Assembly: GCA_003151335.1 (NCBI GenBank)
Contig: PLXE01000108.1
Span: forward strand, 62,001-126,000
Source of the DNA: Acidobacteriaceae bacterium
Lineage (GTDB): Bacteria > Acidobacteriota > Terriglobia > Terriglobales > Acidobacteriaceae
Reading direction: 5' to 3'
Length of the DNA: 64,000 nucleotides
In this document: one piece after another, positions 26,155 to 34,840 of the stretch
Numbering within the stretch: the first letter of the stretch is position 1
Layout of the letters: each line of letters begins with the position of its first letter
Made by a program: the position numbers and the translations under genes
Notes under the pieces: model-generated
Seen by the model: only the letters and a program-made list of their open reading frames with translations
What the model was told of the DNA's origin: nothing
The model's database searches: none

Positions 26155-26382
26155 TCATTCTCCCTGGGCATCGCGGTCGAAGCGGAAGACGTAGCGCAAC
26201 AGTCCGGCGTTGATGGCCAGCAATACCGTCGATCCCGCGGCGGCAGGGATCAGCGTCTTGTATTCTCCGCTGAGCAGCGCTTCCACAGAAACGGTCAACA
26301 GCCATAACTGCAGCACGACGGTTGCCCCTACGAATACCAGCATGGCTGCAAACAGGGTGGTGCCTTGTCGCCGGAGACTCAT
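26155..26382 (-). CDS. Small two-helix membrane protein of the nitrate operon
   Basis: A 75-residue protein with two hydrophobic segments (FAAMLVFVGATVVLQLWLLTV, about residues 11-31, and LIPAAAGSTVLLAINAGLLRYVF, about residues 43-65) and an acidic tail. I do not recognise a named family. The ATG overlaps the Rieske stop codon by one base (TGATG), and nnrS starts 32 bases later, so it is an integral part of this operon and possibly a small subunit of the same membrane complex. Confidence 0.75.
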   Translation of the reverse strand: MSLRRQGTTLFAAMLVFVGATVVLQLWLLTVSVEALLSGEYKTLIPAAAGSTVLLAINAGLLRYVFRFDRDAQGE

Positions 26383-26906
26383 CACGCCTCCAATCCGATA
26401 GCGTAAATCTGGTCGCCGCGCTGCTGGAGTTGCACCCGCGGCAGTGGCCGGGTTGGCGGGCCCGCAATCGGCTGCCCTTCCAGGTTGAATAACCCATGGT
26501 GACAGGGACAGAACAGCCCGTTTTCGGATTTGTCGTACACCACTGCGCACGAAAGATGGGTGCACACTTGCGAATAGGCAACCAGCTTGCCCGCAGGCGT
26601 GCGCACCGCGATGCACGGGTCCTCGTTTGTGGGATAGCGAAACAGCATCGAGCCGGTTTGCTCAAGCGATGCGGCGGAGCCGACGTAACGCTCAGCGCGC
26701 GAGCCGCGATGCAGGAACCGGCTGGCCAGCGCGGCCGCCCAGTTCGCCAGGGCCAACAGCAGCGAGCCGAGCGTGAGAAACTTCACCATCTCACGACGGC
26801 TGACATAATGGTCGCCTTCCCACTCGATGGGAAAGTCCTGCCGCCACTTGGGTGAAGTCGTCGCCTTGCACCCTGCGCAGCCTTCGTCTTCGGTAGGGTT
26901 ATTCAT
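26382..26906 (-). CDS. Membrane-anchored Rieske [2Fe-2S] protein
   Basis: A 174-residue Rieske protein. A twin-arginine motif SRREMVKFL (residues 36-44) immediately precedes a hydrophobic anchor (about residues 45-62), as in Tat-exported bc1-type Rieske proteins. The cluster-binding residues are C115-T-H117 and C133-P-C-H136, with C120 and C135 placed to form the usual disulfide. An extra CxxC lies near the N-terminus (Cys10, Cys13). It is encoded between the four-cluster ferredoxin (4-base overlap) and a small membrane protein. Its presence in a nitrate reductase operon suggests a role in quinol-linked electron flow, though a periplasmic Rieske beside a signal-less reductase is topologically odd. 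Confidence 0.9.
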   Translation of the reverse strand: MNNPTEDEGCAGCKATTSPKWRQDFPIEWEGDHYVSRREMVKFLTLGSLLLALANWAAALASRFLHRGSRAERYVGSAASLEQTGSMLFRYPTNEDPCIAVRTPAGKLVAYSQVCTHLSCAVVYDKSENGLFCPCHHGLFNLEGQPIAGPPTRPLPRVQLQQRGDQIYAIGLEA

Positions 26907-27529
26907 TCCACACTCTCCAGCATCAGTGCCACGTCGTAGGGATCGTCGGAGAGCGCAGATGGCGTCGGCGAAATTTGCACCAACTCGACATTCACGCGCT
27001 CCACCTCACGCGGCACAATCACGAACACTTTGGTCTTCACCACCTCGTTGCCGAACTTCCAACTATTGATGGCGATGCCACGCCGCGAGCGCTGGATCTC
27101 TTCCGCGGTGGCGAAAGTCAGCGCGCCCGAAGGGCAGACCGTAGCGCACATCGGCTTCTTGTCAACGCTGGTGCGGTCGTAGCAATAGTCGCACTTCATC
27201 ATCTGGTCGATTTCGACCTGATATCGGGGAACGCCGAACGGGCACGCCAGCACACAGTTGGAGCAACCGATACAGCGCGGCTTCAGCGAACTTTGCACCA
27301 CGCCGTCAGGCGTCTTCTTGATGGCGTCAGCAGGACAAACGCGCGCGCAGATCGGGTCTTCGCAATGCATGCAGACTTGCGGCGCGGTCTGCACGCTCTC
27401 GCGCCGCTGGATGGTTTCCAGGTGGATCAGCGACACGCCGCGGTGGGTGTCGCACTCGGCGCAGGCCTGCACGCACGACTGGCATCCGATGCAGCGGGAG
27501 TAGTCAATATAGAAGGCGCGCTCGCTCAA
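26903..27529 (-). CDS. Four-cluster ferredoxin-type electron transfer subunit
   Basis: A 208-residue DmsB/NrfC-like protein with four [4Fe-4S] motifs: [37 protein letters not shown] and [21 protein letters not shown]. It should relay electrons to the molybdopterin subunit encoded just upstream. The start is inferred as TTG 27529, whose last bases overlap the TGA stop of the reductase gene (TTGA). A longer frame to 27607 would run far into the reductase gene. No signal peptide is seen, so the protein is probably cytoplasmic or binds a membrane partner from the inside. It overlaps the Rieske gene by 4 bases. Confidence 0.9.
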   Translation of the reverse strand: MSERAFYIDYSRCIGCQSCVQACAECDTHRGVSLIHLETIQRRESVQTAPQVCMHCEDPICARVCPADAIKKTPDGVVQSSLKPRCIGCSNCVLACPFGVPRYQVEIDQMMKCDYCYDRTSVDKKPMCATVCPSGALTFATAEEIQRSRRGIAINSWKFGNEVVKTKVFVIVPREVERVNVELVQISPTPSALSDDPYDVALMLESVE

Positions 27530-29748
27530 CGAATGCCTCCGGCTTGCACCTCGAGCTTTGCGATGGGGTCGGTCGGCTGTTCTGTTTTGCTGACGCGCAC
27601 CGCGCAAATCTTGAACTCAGGGATGTTCGACACCGGATCGATGGCGCGAATCGTCAAGTTGTTGGCCGAGCGGTCCAGCGGCCAGTGGTAGGGAATGAAC
27701 ACCGTGTCGGGCCGAATCGTCTTGACCACCTGAGCGTGTACGACTACGCTTCCGCGGCGGCTCTCCACTTTGACGAAGTCACCATCCTTCACCCCGACCT
27801 TTTCTGCCAGTCGGGGATGCATCTCGCACAGCGGTTGAGGATACTGGTCCATCAGTCCGCCGATGCGGCGCGTTTGCGTGCCGGAGAGGAATTGCGAGAC
27901 GACGCGCCCGGTGGTAAGAATGATGGGATATTCGTCATCCGGCATCTCGGCCGACGGCCGCCACTCGATCGGCAGGAAGTGCGCCTTGCCGTCGGGATGT
28001 CCGAACTTCCCGCCCTCATACAAGCGCGGCGTTCCCGGATGTCCGATCTCCGGACACGGCCAGAACATTCCGTAGTTATTGTCGATGGCTTCCCAGGTGA
28101 TGCCGTAATAGTCGGAGACCCCGCCTTTCGACGCCACGCGCAATTCCTCGAAAATGTCATGCGGCGAGCTGTAGTTGAACTTGTCGCCGTGGCCGAGGCG
28201 GCGCGCAATATCGCAGACGATCTTCCAATCCTCGCGCGCCTCGCCGGGAGGACTCACCACCTTGCGATGATGGATGACGCGGCCCTCAACGCTGGTGGTG
28301 GTGCCTTCGTCTTCCTCCATCAGCGAGCCGGCCAGCACAACGTCGGCATACTGCGCAGTCTCCGAGAGGAAGAACTCGATGTTGACGTAGAACTCCAGCT
28401 TCTCCAGTGCAGCGCGGACGTAGTTCGCGTCCGGCAGCGAGACCGTCGGATTGAAGCAGATGGAGAGCAGGCCTTTGATCTTGCCGTCGTGGATCGCCTC
28501 CATCAGCGGGACCGCCGAAAGACCTTTGCCCGGGATGGACTCCTCCGGCACGCCCCACACGCCGGCAATATATTTGCGATGCTCGGGGTTTTCGATGTCG
28601 CGAGCACCCGGCAGTTGATCGCACTTCTGTCCCTGCTCGCGCGCGCCCTGGCCGTTTCCCTGGCCAGTGATCATCGCGTAGCCGCAGCCCTCGCGGCCGA
28701 TGCGTCCGCTGGCCACCACCAGGTTAATGGCGGCGATGCAGTTATCCACGCCCTTGGAGTGGTGCTCGATGCCGCGTGAGTGCAGCAGGAAGCTGGTCGG
28801 CGCCGGACCCCACATCTCGGCCGCGCGGACAATCATCTCCGCCGGCACGCCGGCAATCCTGGCTGAATACTCGGGCGTGTACTTCTTCACCGCCTCGGCC
28901 ACTTGCTCGAAGCCGGTGGTGTGCTGCGCGATGAAGTCGCGATCAATCCAGCCGCGCTCGATCATGATGTGCAGCATTCCGTTGAAGACGCCGATGTCGC
29001 CGCCGGAACGCACCGGAATGTATAGGTCTGCGTTGCGCGCGATGGGAGTAAGCCGGGGATCGAGGATGATCAGCTTGCCGCCGTTCTCCCGCGCCTGCCA
29101 CAGATAGTCGGTGGTGATGGGAGCACACTCGGCGATGTTGGCGCCGGCGGCGAGAATGACCTTGGCTTTGGGGAGGTCGGACCAGGGGTTGGCGCTGCGA
29201 TCGATGCCGAAAACCTTCTTCGAGGCAGCGCCCGCAGAAACCATGCACAGCCGGCCGTTGTAATCGATGTTGGCGGTGCGCAGCGCAACCCGCGCAAACT
29301 TTCCCAGCAGGTAGGCTTTTTCATTGGTGAGGGAAGCGCCGGTCAGCACGGCGAACGCATCATTGCCGTAGGTTTTCTGGATGCGTTGGATTTCGCTGAC
29401 CACCCGGCTCAGGGCCGCGTCCCAGCTAATCGGCTCGAAGCCCTTGCCGGCGACGCGCTGCAGCGGATGCTTGAGCCGGTCAGGGTGCTCATCCTGCATG
29501 TAACGCTTTACGCCCTTGGGGCAGAGCTTGCCCAGATTGAAGGGGAAGTCCTCCCAGGGCTCCCAGCCCACAACTTTGTTGTTGCGCACCCGCAACTGAA
29601 TGCCGCACTGCTGCCCGCAGAAGCAGCAATGGGTCTTTACCATGCGATCTTGTTCTTCCGACCCCACCCAGCCGCCGGCAGGAACGCGGTTGAGCGTGGG
29701 GCCGAACTGCTTCACCAACTCCGGAACATCAACAGGAAGTTTTGCCAT
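27526..29748 (-). CDS. Molybdopterin nitrate reductase catalytic subunit (NarB/NasA/NapA clade)
   Basis: A 740-residue bis-MGD oxidoreductase. The N-terminal [4Fe-4S] site is C41-x2-C44-x3-C48 and C76. Cys168 in [10 protein letters not shown] is the expected molybdenum ligand. [20 protein letters not shown] is the signature shared by NarB, NasA and NapA nitrate reductases. The C-terminal molydopterin-dinucleotide-binding domain ([18 protein letters not shown]) is intact. No Tat signal is present, so it acts in the cytoplasm. Unlike many NasA proteins it has no C-terminal extra cluster domain. Its neighbours are a NarK transporter, a cytochrome b-like protein, a ferredoxin, a Rieske protein and an NnrS-like protein, which points to respiratory use, but an assimilatory role cannot be excluded. 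Confidence 0.88.
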   Translation of the reverse strand: MAKLPVDVPELVKQFGPTLNRVPAGGWVGSEEQDRMVKTHCCFCGQQCGIQLRVRNNKVVGWEPWEDFPFNLGKLCPKGVKRYMQDEHPDRLKHPLQRVAGKGFEPISWDAALSRVVSEIQRIQKTYGNDAFAVLTGASLTNEKAYLLGKFARVALRTANIDYNGRLCMVSAGAASKKVFGIDRSANPWSDLPKAKVILAAGANIAECAPITTDYLWQARENGGKLIILDPRLTPIARNADLYIPVRSGGDIGVFNGMLHIMIERGWIDRDFIAQHTTGFEQVAEAVKKYTPEYSARIAGVPAEMIVRAAEMWGPAPTSFLLHSRGIEHHSKGVDNCIAAINLVVASGRIGREGCGYAMITGQGNGQGAREQGQKCDQLPGARDIENPEHRKYIAGVWGVPEESIPGKGLSAVPLMEAIHDGKIKGLLSICFNPTVSLPDANYVRAALEKLEFYVNIEFFLSETAQYADVVLAGSLMEEDEGTTTSVEGRVIHHRKVVSPPGEAREDWKIVCDIARRLGHGDKFNYSSPHDIFEELRVASKGGVSDYYGITWEAIDNNYGMFWPCPEIGHPGTPRLYEGGKFGHPDGKAHFLPIEWRPSAEMPDDEYPIILTTGRVVSQFLSGTQTRRIGGLMDQYPQPLCEMHPRLAEKVGVKDGDFVKVESRRGSVVVHAQVVKTIRPDTVFIPYHWPLDRSANNLTIRAIDPVSNIPEFKICAVRVSKTEQPTDPIAKLEVQAGGIR

Positions 29749-29751
29749 AAA

Positions 29752-30846
29752 TCAAAACCGATCGAAGCGCTGAAGCTCAGCTTCTGGTGTGCGCCATAGA
29801 GCATCCTGAGTCAGCGCCAGGTTCTTGCGACGGCACGCCGGACACACATCCTGATAATGCGTGCCATCCCGCATCGCGTATTGAATGCAAAGCGCGCTCT
29901 GCACCGCTTTCAGATCGCCGATCTGCAACTGGGTGGCGAAGGGCTGGCCGCAGCGTATGCACTGCGCCTGTCCGCCCTCTTCCCCGGCGCGCTTGTAGAA
30001 GTCAATGCCAAGCTGGGCCGGGCGCTGGAAGATGTGGAAGAACTTGCCGAAGGGCAGATACAACAGGGTGAAGATCACCGTGACGGCATGAAGCTGGGAA
30101 AGAAAAACATAGTACAGACCTCGCATCAGGTGGGTTGACGCGGTCAGGAACAGGCCGGTCACGGAAATCGCAAACAGCAGGACCAGGGGCAGCAGATCGT
30201 TGGAGAACTGCTGCACGCTCATGGCGCCGCGATCGCGCCCTCGTCGCCACATTGCCACGAAGACCCCGATCAGCACCATGACCGCGCAGATGTCGAGGAT
30301 GTTGAAGGCCAGCGGCGCCATGATCGAGTCCAGGGGAAAACTGGCGACGTGAATGCCGAACACGAATGCGCGATAAATCTGCTGATTGTCTGCCGCCGTC
30401 TCGAAGCGTATCCATCCAAAGGAAAGCGGGAAGGTGACTGCGGCGGCAATCAGGCATCCCCAGGCCAGAAACCAGTGCGCCGTCCAGCGGGTCTTGGAGC
30501 GCCGCTCGATGAAGCGCTGCAGCACGACGTTGTTCCAGAAGATCCGTACCAGGCGCGCGATATTTCCCGGCAGCCGTTTGGGAATCAGGAAGATCTGCCA
30601 GCCGCGAAACCAGTAAAGGCGCGTCGGTGGACGGCGCAGCCACATGGCATAGCGATAGCCCAGGCCGAAGGCAGAGAAGACGGTCGCGCCAGCATAGGAG
30701 ATCAGCGCCGGGTCGAAATCCTTGAGGCCGCGGCTGCCCACCACGATGCCCACGATGAGCGCGGCGGCGGCAATCAGGCCCCAGGCGAGCGAGTGCGCGG
30801 TGTCGGAGCCCCGCGGCGAAAGATTGATTGGCTTAAGACCGTCCAT
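29752..30846 (-). CDS. Cytochrome b-like membrane protein with C-terminal zinc ribbon
   Basis: A 364-residue protein with about six hydrophobic segments, beginning at about residues 17-37. The core resembles the NarI/heterodisulfide reductase gamma type of quinol-oxidising cytochrome b, with in-helix histidines in WTAHWFLAWG, FGIHVASF, STHLMRGL and LSQLHAVTVI. After the last helix a cysteine-rich tail (about residues 290-350) has two CxxC pairs (CIRCGQPF and CPACRRKN), which look like a zinc ribbon or a small metal site. It lies 4 bases upstream of the reductase gene and 3 bases after narK. It probably anchors and feeds the reductase from quinol. Confidence 0.78.
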   Translation of the reverse strand: MDGLKPINLSPRGSDTAHSLAWGLIAAAALIVGIVVGSRGLKDFDPALISYAGATVFSAFGLGYRYAMWLRRPPTRLYWFRGWQIFLIPKRLPGNIARLVRIFWNNVVLQRFIERRSKTRWTAHWFLAWGCLIAAAVTFPLSFGWIRFETAADNQQIYRAFVFGIHVASFPLDSIMAPLAFNILDICAVMVLIGVFVAMWRRGRDRGAMSVQQFSNDLLPLVLLFAISVTGLFLTASTHLMRGLYYVFLSQLHAVTVIFTLLYLPFGKFFHIFQRPAQLGIDFYKRAGEEGGQAQCIRCGQPFATQLQIGDLKAVQSALCIQYAMRDGTHYQDVCPACRRKNLALTQDALWRTPEAELQRFDRF

Positions 30847-30849
30847 AGG

Positions 30850-32022
30850 TCAGACCGTGGCGGCTTCCGCAATTTTACGCGTCCCTGCGCCGCGCAGCAG
30901 GACCAAGAGGCAGACGAGCGCAAAGCCGCTTAGCAGAACGAATCCGTAGGTGAAGGTGCCCGTCTGCTGCTTGATGACGCCGAGCACAAGCGGCGGAAAG
31001 AATCCGCCCAGTCCGCCCGCCGCGCCGACCAGACCGGTAACGCCGCCCACCGATTTGGGGAAGTACTCTGGAACCAGCTTGAAGACGGCGCCATTGCCGA
31101 GACCGATCGCGGCTGCCATGCCCAGCGCGCCAATGGTGAAGGTTGACATCAAGGGGCAAGCCAGGAAGATGGCCATCACCGCGGTGGCAGGGAAGACCCA
31201 CTTCAGGATCGCGCGTCCGCCAATCTTGTCCGCAAGCACGCCGCCGATCGGACGCAACACCGTCGCCAGCACAACGAATCCCGCAGTGCGAAAGCCCGCA
31301 TCTTGTGGAGTGAGCTTGAATACTTCGGTCAGAAGCGTGGGCAGATAAACGGCCATGGCGACGAAGCCGCCGAAGGTTAGGAAGTAGTAGAGGCTCAGCA
31401 CCCAACTGCGCTTGTCGTTGAGCGGTCGCACGATCTCGGCAAATGATTTTGCCGGCCCGCGGCCGGGAGCATTGCGCGCCATGCTGGCGAAGATCACCAG
31501 CCAGATGGAGAGCAACACGCCGAAGGTCCAGAAGCCCCATTTGAATCCTGCTGCCGCGGCCAGCACCGGCGAGCCGTAGGCAGCCAGCGACTGCCCAATA
31601 TTACCCGCGCCGTAAATGCCGAGGGCGAAGCCCTGTCGCTCCGGCGGATACCATCCGTTGACAAAGGCCACGCCGACCGAGAAGCTGGCCAGCGCAATGC
31701 CGATGAAAAATCCGTAGATCAGCAGTTGTGCGTAGGTGCTGACGCCGCCCATCAGAAATGCCGGAATGATGGAGAACACCATCACCAGGCTGAACACGAT
31801 GCGGCCGCCGAAACGGTCGGTGAGAATGCCCAGCGGGATGCGCCCCAGCGAACCCAGCAGCACCGGAATCGCGATAGCGATGCTCTTCTGCACCGGCGTC
31901 AGCGCCATGTGCTTGCTGATGATGGGCATCATCGCCGACATGGAGCCGAAGACGGCGAAGCATAGGGCGAAGGCGCCCGTGCCGAGAGCAAGTTGAAGCT
32001 TGGCAGAAGATTGGGACTGCAT
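30850..32022 (-). CDS. narK: Nitrate/nitrite MFS transporter
   Basis: A 390-residue major facilitator of the NarK/NasA nitrate-nitrite porter family with 12 predicted helices. The family landmarks are the arginine in the [15 protein letters not shown] segment between helices 2 and 3, [26 protein letters not shown] (nitrate signature region) and [19 protein letters not shown] in the second half. ATG 32022 is chosen because GGAGG lies 10 bases upstream; the longer frame to 32085 lacks support. It is the first gene of the seven-gene nitrate operon, with a TGAC-N4-GTCA palindrome about 90 bases upstream. Confidence 0.92.
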   Translation of the reverse strand: MQSQSSAKLQLALGTGAFALCFAVFGSMSAMMPIISKHMALTPVQKSIAIAIPVLLGSLGRIPLGILTDRFGGRIVFSLVMVFSIIPAFLMGGVSTYAQLLIYGFFIGIALASFSVGVAFVNGWYPPERQGFALGIYGAGNIGQSLAAYGSPVLAAAAGFKWGFWTFGVLLSIWLVIFASMARNAPGRGPAKSFAEIVRPLNDKRSWVLSLYYFLTFGGFVAMAVYLPTLLTEVFKLTPQDAGFRTAGFVVLATVLRPIGGVLADKIGGRAILKWVFPATAVMAIFLACPLMSTFTIGALGMAAAIGLGNGAVFKLVPEYFPKSVGGVTGLVGAAGGLGGFFPPLVLGVIKQQTGTFTYGFVLLSGFALVCLLVLLRGAGTRKIAEAATV

Positions 32023-32112
32023 GTGCGGCTGCCTCCAAAATACCACGATGAGCGCGGCCCCGGGCCGTGTTGCCGGCAGCTTCATTCGAACATGGGAGCG
32101 GGTACGGCAGAA

Positions 32113-32124
32113 TGACTTAAGTCA
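32113..32124. promoter_or_regulatory. FNR/DNR-like palindrome upstream of the nitrate operon
   Basis: TGACTTAAGTCA is a perfect 12-base palindrome centred about 96 bases upstream of the narK start. It fits TGAC-N4-GTCA, close to the TTGAY-N4-RTCAA consensus of FNR/DNR regulators but lacking the outer T and A. A similar site, TGACGTGCGTCA, lies at 48873-48884 upstream of the universal stress gene. Confidence 0.45.
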
Positions 32125-32171
32125 CAGATGCGGTTCTGGGGACAGGATTTCGCCGGAATGAGCGATGAGTT

Positions 32172-32519
32172 CTAGCCTCCGCTGGCTTGCGCGCGGGCCT
32201 CTTCCACGGTGGGGGCAAAGGTGAAGAGTTGGTCCACCTTCGTAACTTTCAACGAGGTCAGCAGCCGTTCAGTGGCGCCCACGAGGATTAGCTTGCGGCC
32301 GGAGTTTTCTCTCGAAACGTGGGCTCCTACCAGGCAACCGATTCCCGCCGAATCAATGTATGGCATGTCGGCCACGTCGAGGATCAGCAGTTCGGAGGAG
32401 TCTGCCCGAACTTCGCTCTGAAGCGGAAAGAAGTTTCCCAGCAAAAGTGGCCCGTGGACCCGGAGGACGACATCGGTCCCGTTGGCAACTTTCTCTATTT
32501 GCAGTGGCTGATCTTGCAT
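32172..32519 (-). CDS. STAS domain anti-sigma factor antagonist
   Basis: A 115-residue single STAS domain. The conserved phosphorylation loop is DMPYIDSAGIGCLVGAH (about residues 51-67), where the serine of DSAG is the residue phosphorylated by RsbW/SpoIIAB-type kinases in characterised systems. Length is typical. Such proteins switch partner binding by phosphorylation. The partner kinase or anti-sigma factor is not in the window. It stands alone between narK and a small secreted protein gene. Confidence 0.9.
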   Translation of the reverse strand: MQDQPLQIEKVANGTDVVLRVHGPLLLGNFFPLQSEVRADSSELLILDVADMPYIDSAGIGCLVGAHVSRENSGRKLILVGATERLLTSLKVTKVDQLFTFAPTVEEARAQASGG

Positions 32520-32604
32520 AGCCGTCGATTTTACAACCGCGGCGCAGCCCCAAATGTTAATTTCCGGTTACGGACGAGGCTGTGATCGCAGCAGCGGCCA
32601 CATA

Positions 32605-32895
32605 CTAATGCGGACGGGCCGTGTCTGTGCTGGACGGCATCTGCGGATGCGTTGCGTCGTTGCTACGCGAGGGATTTGAATTTGCCTCATGGCTTCGCGA
32701 TGCGGGAGGATTTCCGGTTGCAGCCACCCGTGTTTGCGTGGCGCTGCCGCCAGACGGCGCACTCTGGTGTTTGGTCTGGACCGGCGGGTGAAAGACGTGA
32801 TGGTCACGCCCCTGGTAGCGTTGCGCCAAAAGCGGCATCGCCACCAGCAGGGTCATCGCCAGAACGGAAATCTTAACTGGGCCCGGGGTGCTCAT
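32605..32895 (-). CDS. Small hypothetical secreted protein
   Basis: A 96-residue open frame with a plausible signal peptide (MSTPGPVKISVLAMTLLVAMPLLAQ) and a low-complexity His/Ser/Pro/Asn-rich remainder. No known domain is seen. The Shine-Dalgarno sequence is weak. The signal peptide is the main reason to call it a gene; composition alone could arise by chance. Confidence 0.45.
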   Translation of the reverse strand: MSTPGPVKISVLAMTLLVAMPLLAQRYQGRDHHVFHPPVQTKHQSAPSGGSATQTRVAATGNPPASRSHEANSNPSRSNDATHPQMPSSTDTARPH

Positions 32896-32978
32896 AAAGC
32901 TTGTAAGGATATTGTAAAGCAGTCACCAACTTAAGATACGGCGACACGCTTGTCCACTGGAAAACGCTGTATTGCCTG

Positions 32979-33344
32979 CTACTTTCGCGGTAGCCGCCTA
33001 TCCTTGGAGGCGGAGCGTTGGCCGCTGGTTTTCCCAAAGCGGTGCTCAAAGTTTCGCATGTCCACCCGCTTGCCCCGGAAGCGTACGCCCTCCGACTCCA
33101 GCAGGAAGCGCTGCTCCAGGGCGAATTCGCCGGGCATCGAACTCCGCCCTCCCGAGCCCAAGACGCGATGCCAGGGCAGCCCGTCCACCTGCTGAAGAAC
33201 TCGTCCCACGTGGCGAGCACAGCGCGGATAACCGGCGGCGGCGGCGATTGCGCCATAGGTGCTGACCCGCCCACGCGGAATCTTGCGGATAGCGTCACAA
33301 ATGGCGTTTACAAGAGGTGTTTTCGCGGGGCGCTCAAGTTTCAT
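32979..33344 (-). CDS. Alkyltransferase-like (ATL) DNA-binding protein
   Basis: A 121-residue relative of O6-alkylguanine-DNA alkyltransferase. The helix-turn-helix segment RGRVSTYGAIAAAAGYP and the arginine-finger helix ARHVGRVLQQ are present. The acceptor motif PCHR reads PWHR, with Trp58 replacing the cysteine. Proteins with this change (ATL1, YbaZ) bind alkylated guanine without removing the group and hand the lesion to nucleotide excision repair. There is no N-terminal methyltransferase domain. ATG 33344 is 21 bases from the divergent methyltransferase gene, and TATCTT lies 10 bases upstream of it. Confidence 0.9.
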   Translation of the reverse strand: MKLERPAKTPLVNAICDAIRKIPRGRVSTYGAIAAAAGYPRCARHVGRVLQQVDGLPWHRVLGSGGRSSMPGEFALEQRFLLESEGVRFRGKRVDMRNFEHRFGKTSGQRSASKDRRLPRK

Positions 33345-33365
33345 CGGTCAAGTTAAGATACACCC
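33345..33365. promoter_or_regulatory. Overlapping divergent -10 elements
   Basis: In this 21-base gap TAAGAT (33354-33359, plus) and TATCTT (33360-33355, minus) occupy the same bases. Each lies only 6-10 bases from its start codon and no Shine-Dalgarno sequence is present on either side. Mutually exclusive, leaderless transcription of the ATL gene and the methyltransferase gene is suggested. Confidence 0.4.
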
Positions 33366-34142
33366 ATGGCTAAACCCACTCGCGATCCAGCAGCGCGTTT
33401 TTCCGACCGAGCGGAGGACTACGTAAAGTACCGTCCCCATTATTCGCAAGACGTGGTGCAGGCGGTTGAGCAAACCTGCGGGCTGCGTCCCGAGCACATC
33501 ATCGCTGACGTCGGCTGTGGCACCGGGCTGACGGCAAAGATATTCCTGGAGAACGGCAATCGCGTGGTGGGGGTCGAGCCCAATCGCGAAATGCGCATCG
33601 CCGGCGAGAACTACCTGGCGGCGTATCCCAACTTCAGTATGGTGGACGGCAGCGCCGAAGCCACTGGCCTGGCTGACGCGAGCGCCGACTTCGTCATCGC
33701 CGGGCAGTCGTTCCACTGGTTTCGGCCTGACGATACCCGCGTCGAGTTCGCGCGCATCCTGAAGTCGACGGGCTGGGTGGTCCTGGTATGGCACGATCGC
33801 GACACAACATCCAAGCCGTTTCTGCGCGCCTACGAAGATTTCCTGCTGCGCCATTCCACCGATTACGAACAGGTCGCGCACAAGTACCTGGCCACCTACG
33901 ACGCCTTGCAACGCTTCTTCGCTCCTGATGAAGTGCGCTTGATCGAACAGCACAACCAGCAGGAGCTTGACTTCGATGGTCTGCGTGGCCGATTGCTGTC
34001 GTCGTCCTACGTACCCAAGGCTGGCGAAAAGTACGAAGCCATGATGCGCGAGTTGCCGCGTCTGTTTTCGTCCCATGCCGAGAACGGCCACGTCACTCTC
34101 GAATACGACACCAAAATCTTCTACGGACACCTGCAACGATGA
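33366..34142 (+). CDS. Class I SAM-dependent methyltransferase
   Basis: A 258-residue methyltransferase of the type 11/25 group. AdoMet motif I is IADVGCGTGLTAKIFLENG (about residues 44-62), followed by the acidic VVGVEPNREM end of strand 2 and the DASADFVIAGQSFHWF block typical of this subgroup. The substrate is unknown. Its stop codon overlaps the fetA start by 4 bases (ATGA), so it is translationally coupled to an iron-export ABC transporter. That link is unusual and its meaning is not clear. Confidence 0.9.
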   Translation: MAKPTRDPAARFSDRAEDYVKYRPHYSQDVVQAVEQTCGLRPEHIIADVGCGTGLTAKIFLENGNRVVGVEPNREMRIAGENYLAAYPNFSMVDGSAEATGLADASADFVIAGQSFHWFRPDDTRVEFARILKSTGWVVLVWHDRDTTSKPFLRAYEDFLLRHSTDYEQVAHKYLATYDALQRFFAPDEVRLIEQHNQQELDFDGLRGRLLSSSYVPKAGEKYEAMMRELPRLFSSHAENGHVTLEYDTKIFYGHLQR

Positions 34143-34840
34143 GCGTCGCGCAACAAACCGCGTCCGGTGCGGTGGTCCTGCGCACCGAGCATCTGGGACG
34201 CAGCGTGGGAGACATCTCCGTCGTCGCCGGCATTTCCCTGGATGTGTACCACGGCGAGATGCTGGGTATCGTCGGGGCCAGTGGCTCAGGTAAGAGTTCG
34301 TTGCTGCGATTGCTGAACCGTCTCGATGAGCCGACCAGCGGTACTGTGTTTCTCGACGGCCAGGACTACCGCCAGTTCTCCCCGCGCGAGCTGCGCCGCC
34401 GGGTTGGCATGGTGACCCAGCGTCCTTTTCTCTTTCCTGGCAACGTGGCCGGCAACATTCGCTTCGGGCCTTTGCAACGCGGCGAGGTTGTGGCCGACGA
34501 AGACATCGCTCGCTTGCTGGAGCGCGTCGGCCTGCCAGGTTTTGCCGGACGCGAAGTCGCGAACCTCTCCGGCGGCGAGCAGCAACGGGTTTCGCTGGCG
34601 CGAGCGCTGGCCAATCGTCCTGACATCCTGCTGCTCGACGAGCCGACTTCGGCGCTCGATGAGCAGGCGAAGATGGGCGTCGAACAGTTGATTTGCAGCC
34701 TGGTGAAAGACACATCACTGACCTGCGTGATGGTCACACATGATCGTGACCAGGCGCGCCGCATGTGCGACCGGGTTGCCCTTCTTGAGGCCGGTCGCCT
34801 CATTCAATTTGGAAAACCGGCGGAGGTGCTGGGTGCTTAA
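34139..34840 (+). CDS. fetA: ABC transporter ATP-binding protein, FetA-like iron exporter subunit
   Basis: A 233-residue ATPase with Walker A GASGSGKSSLLRLLNRL (about residues 44-60), Q-loop VGMVTQRPFLF, signature LSGGEQQRVSLARAL, Walker B ILLLDEPTSALDE and a switch histidine in VMVTHDRDQ. The closest relatives are phosphate-type and FetA/YbbL ATPases. The adjacent FetB permease supports FetA, which in Escherichia coli exports iron and relieves oxidative stress. It overlaps the methyltransferase by 4 bases and fetB by 8 bases. Confidence 0.88.
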   Translation: MSVAQQTASGAVVLRTEHLGRSVGDISVVAGISLDVYHGEMLGIVGASGSGKSSLLRLLNRLDEPTSGTVFLDGQDYRQFSPRELRRRVGMVTQRPFLFPGNVAGNIRFGPLQRGEVVADEDIARLLERVGLPGFAGREVANLSGGEQQRVSLARALANRPDILLLDEPTSALDEQAKMGVEQLICSLVKDTSLTCVMVTHDRDQARRMCDRVALLEAGRLIQFGKPAEVLGA

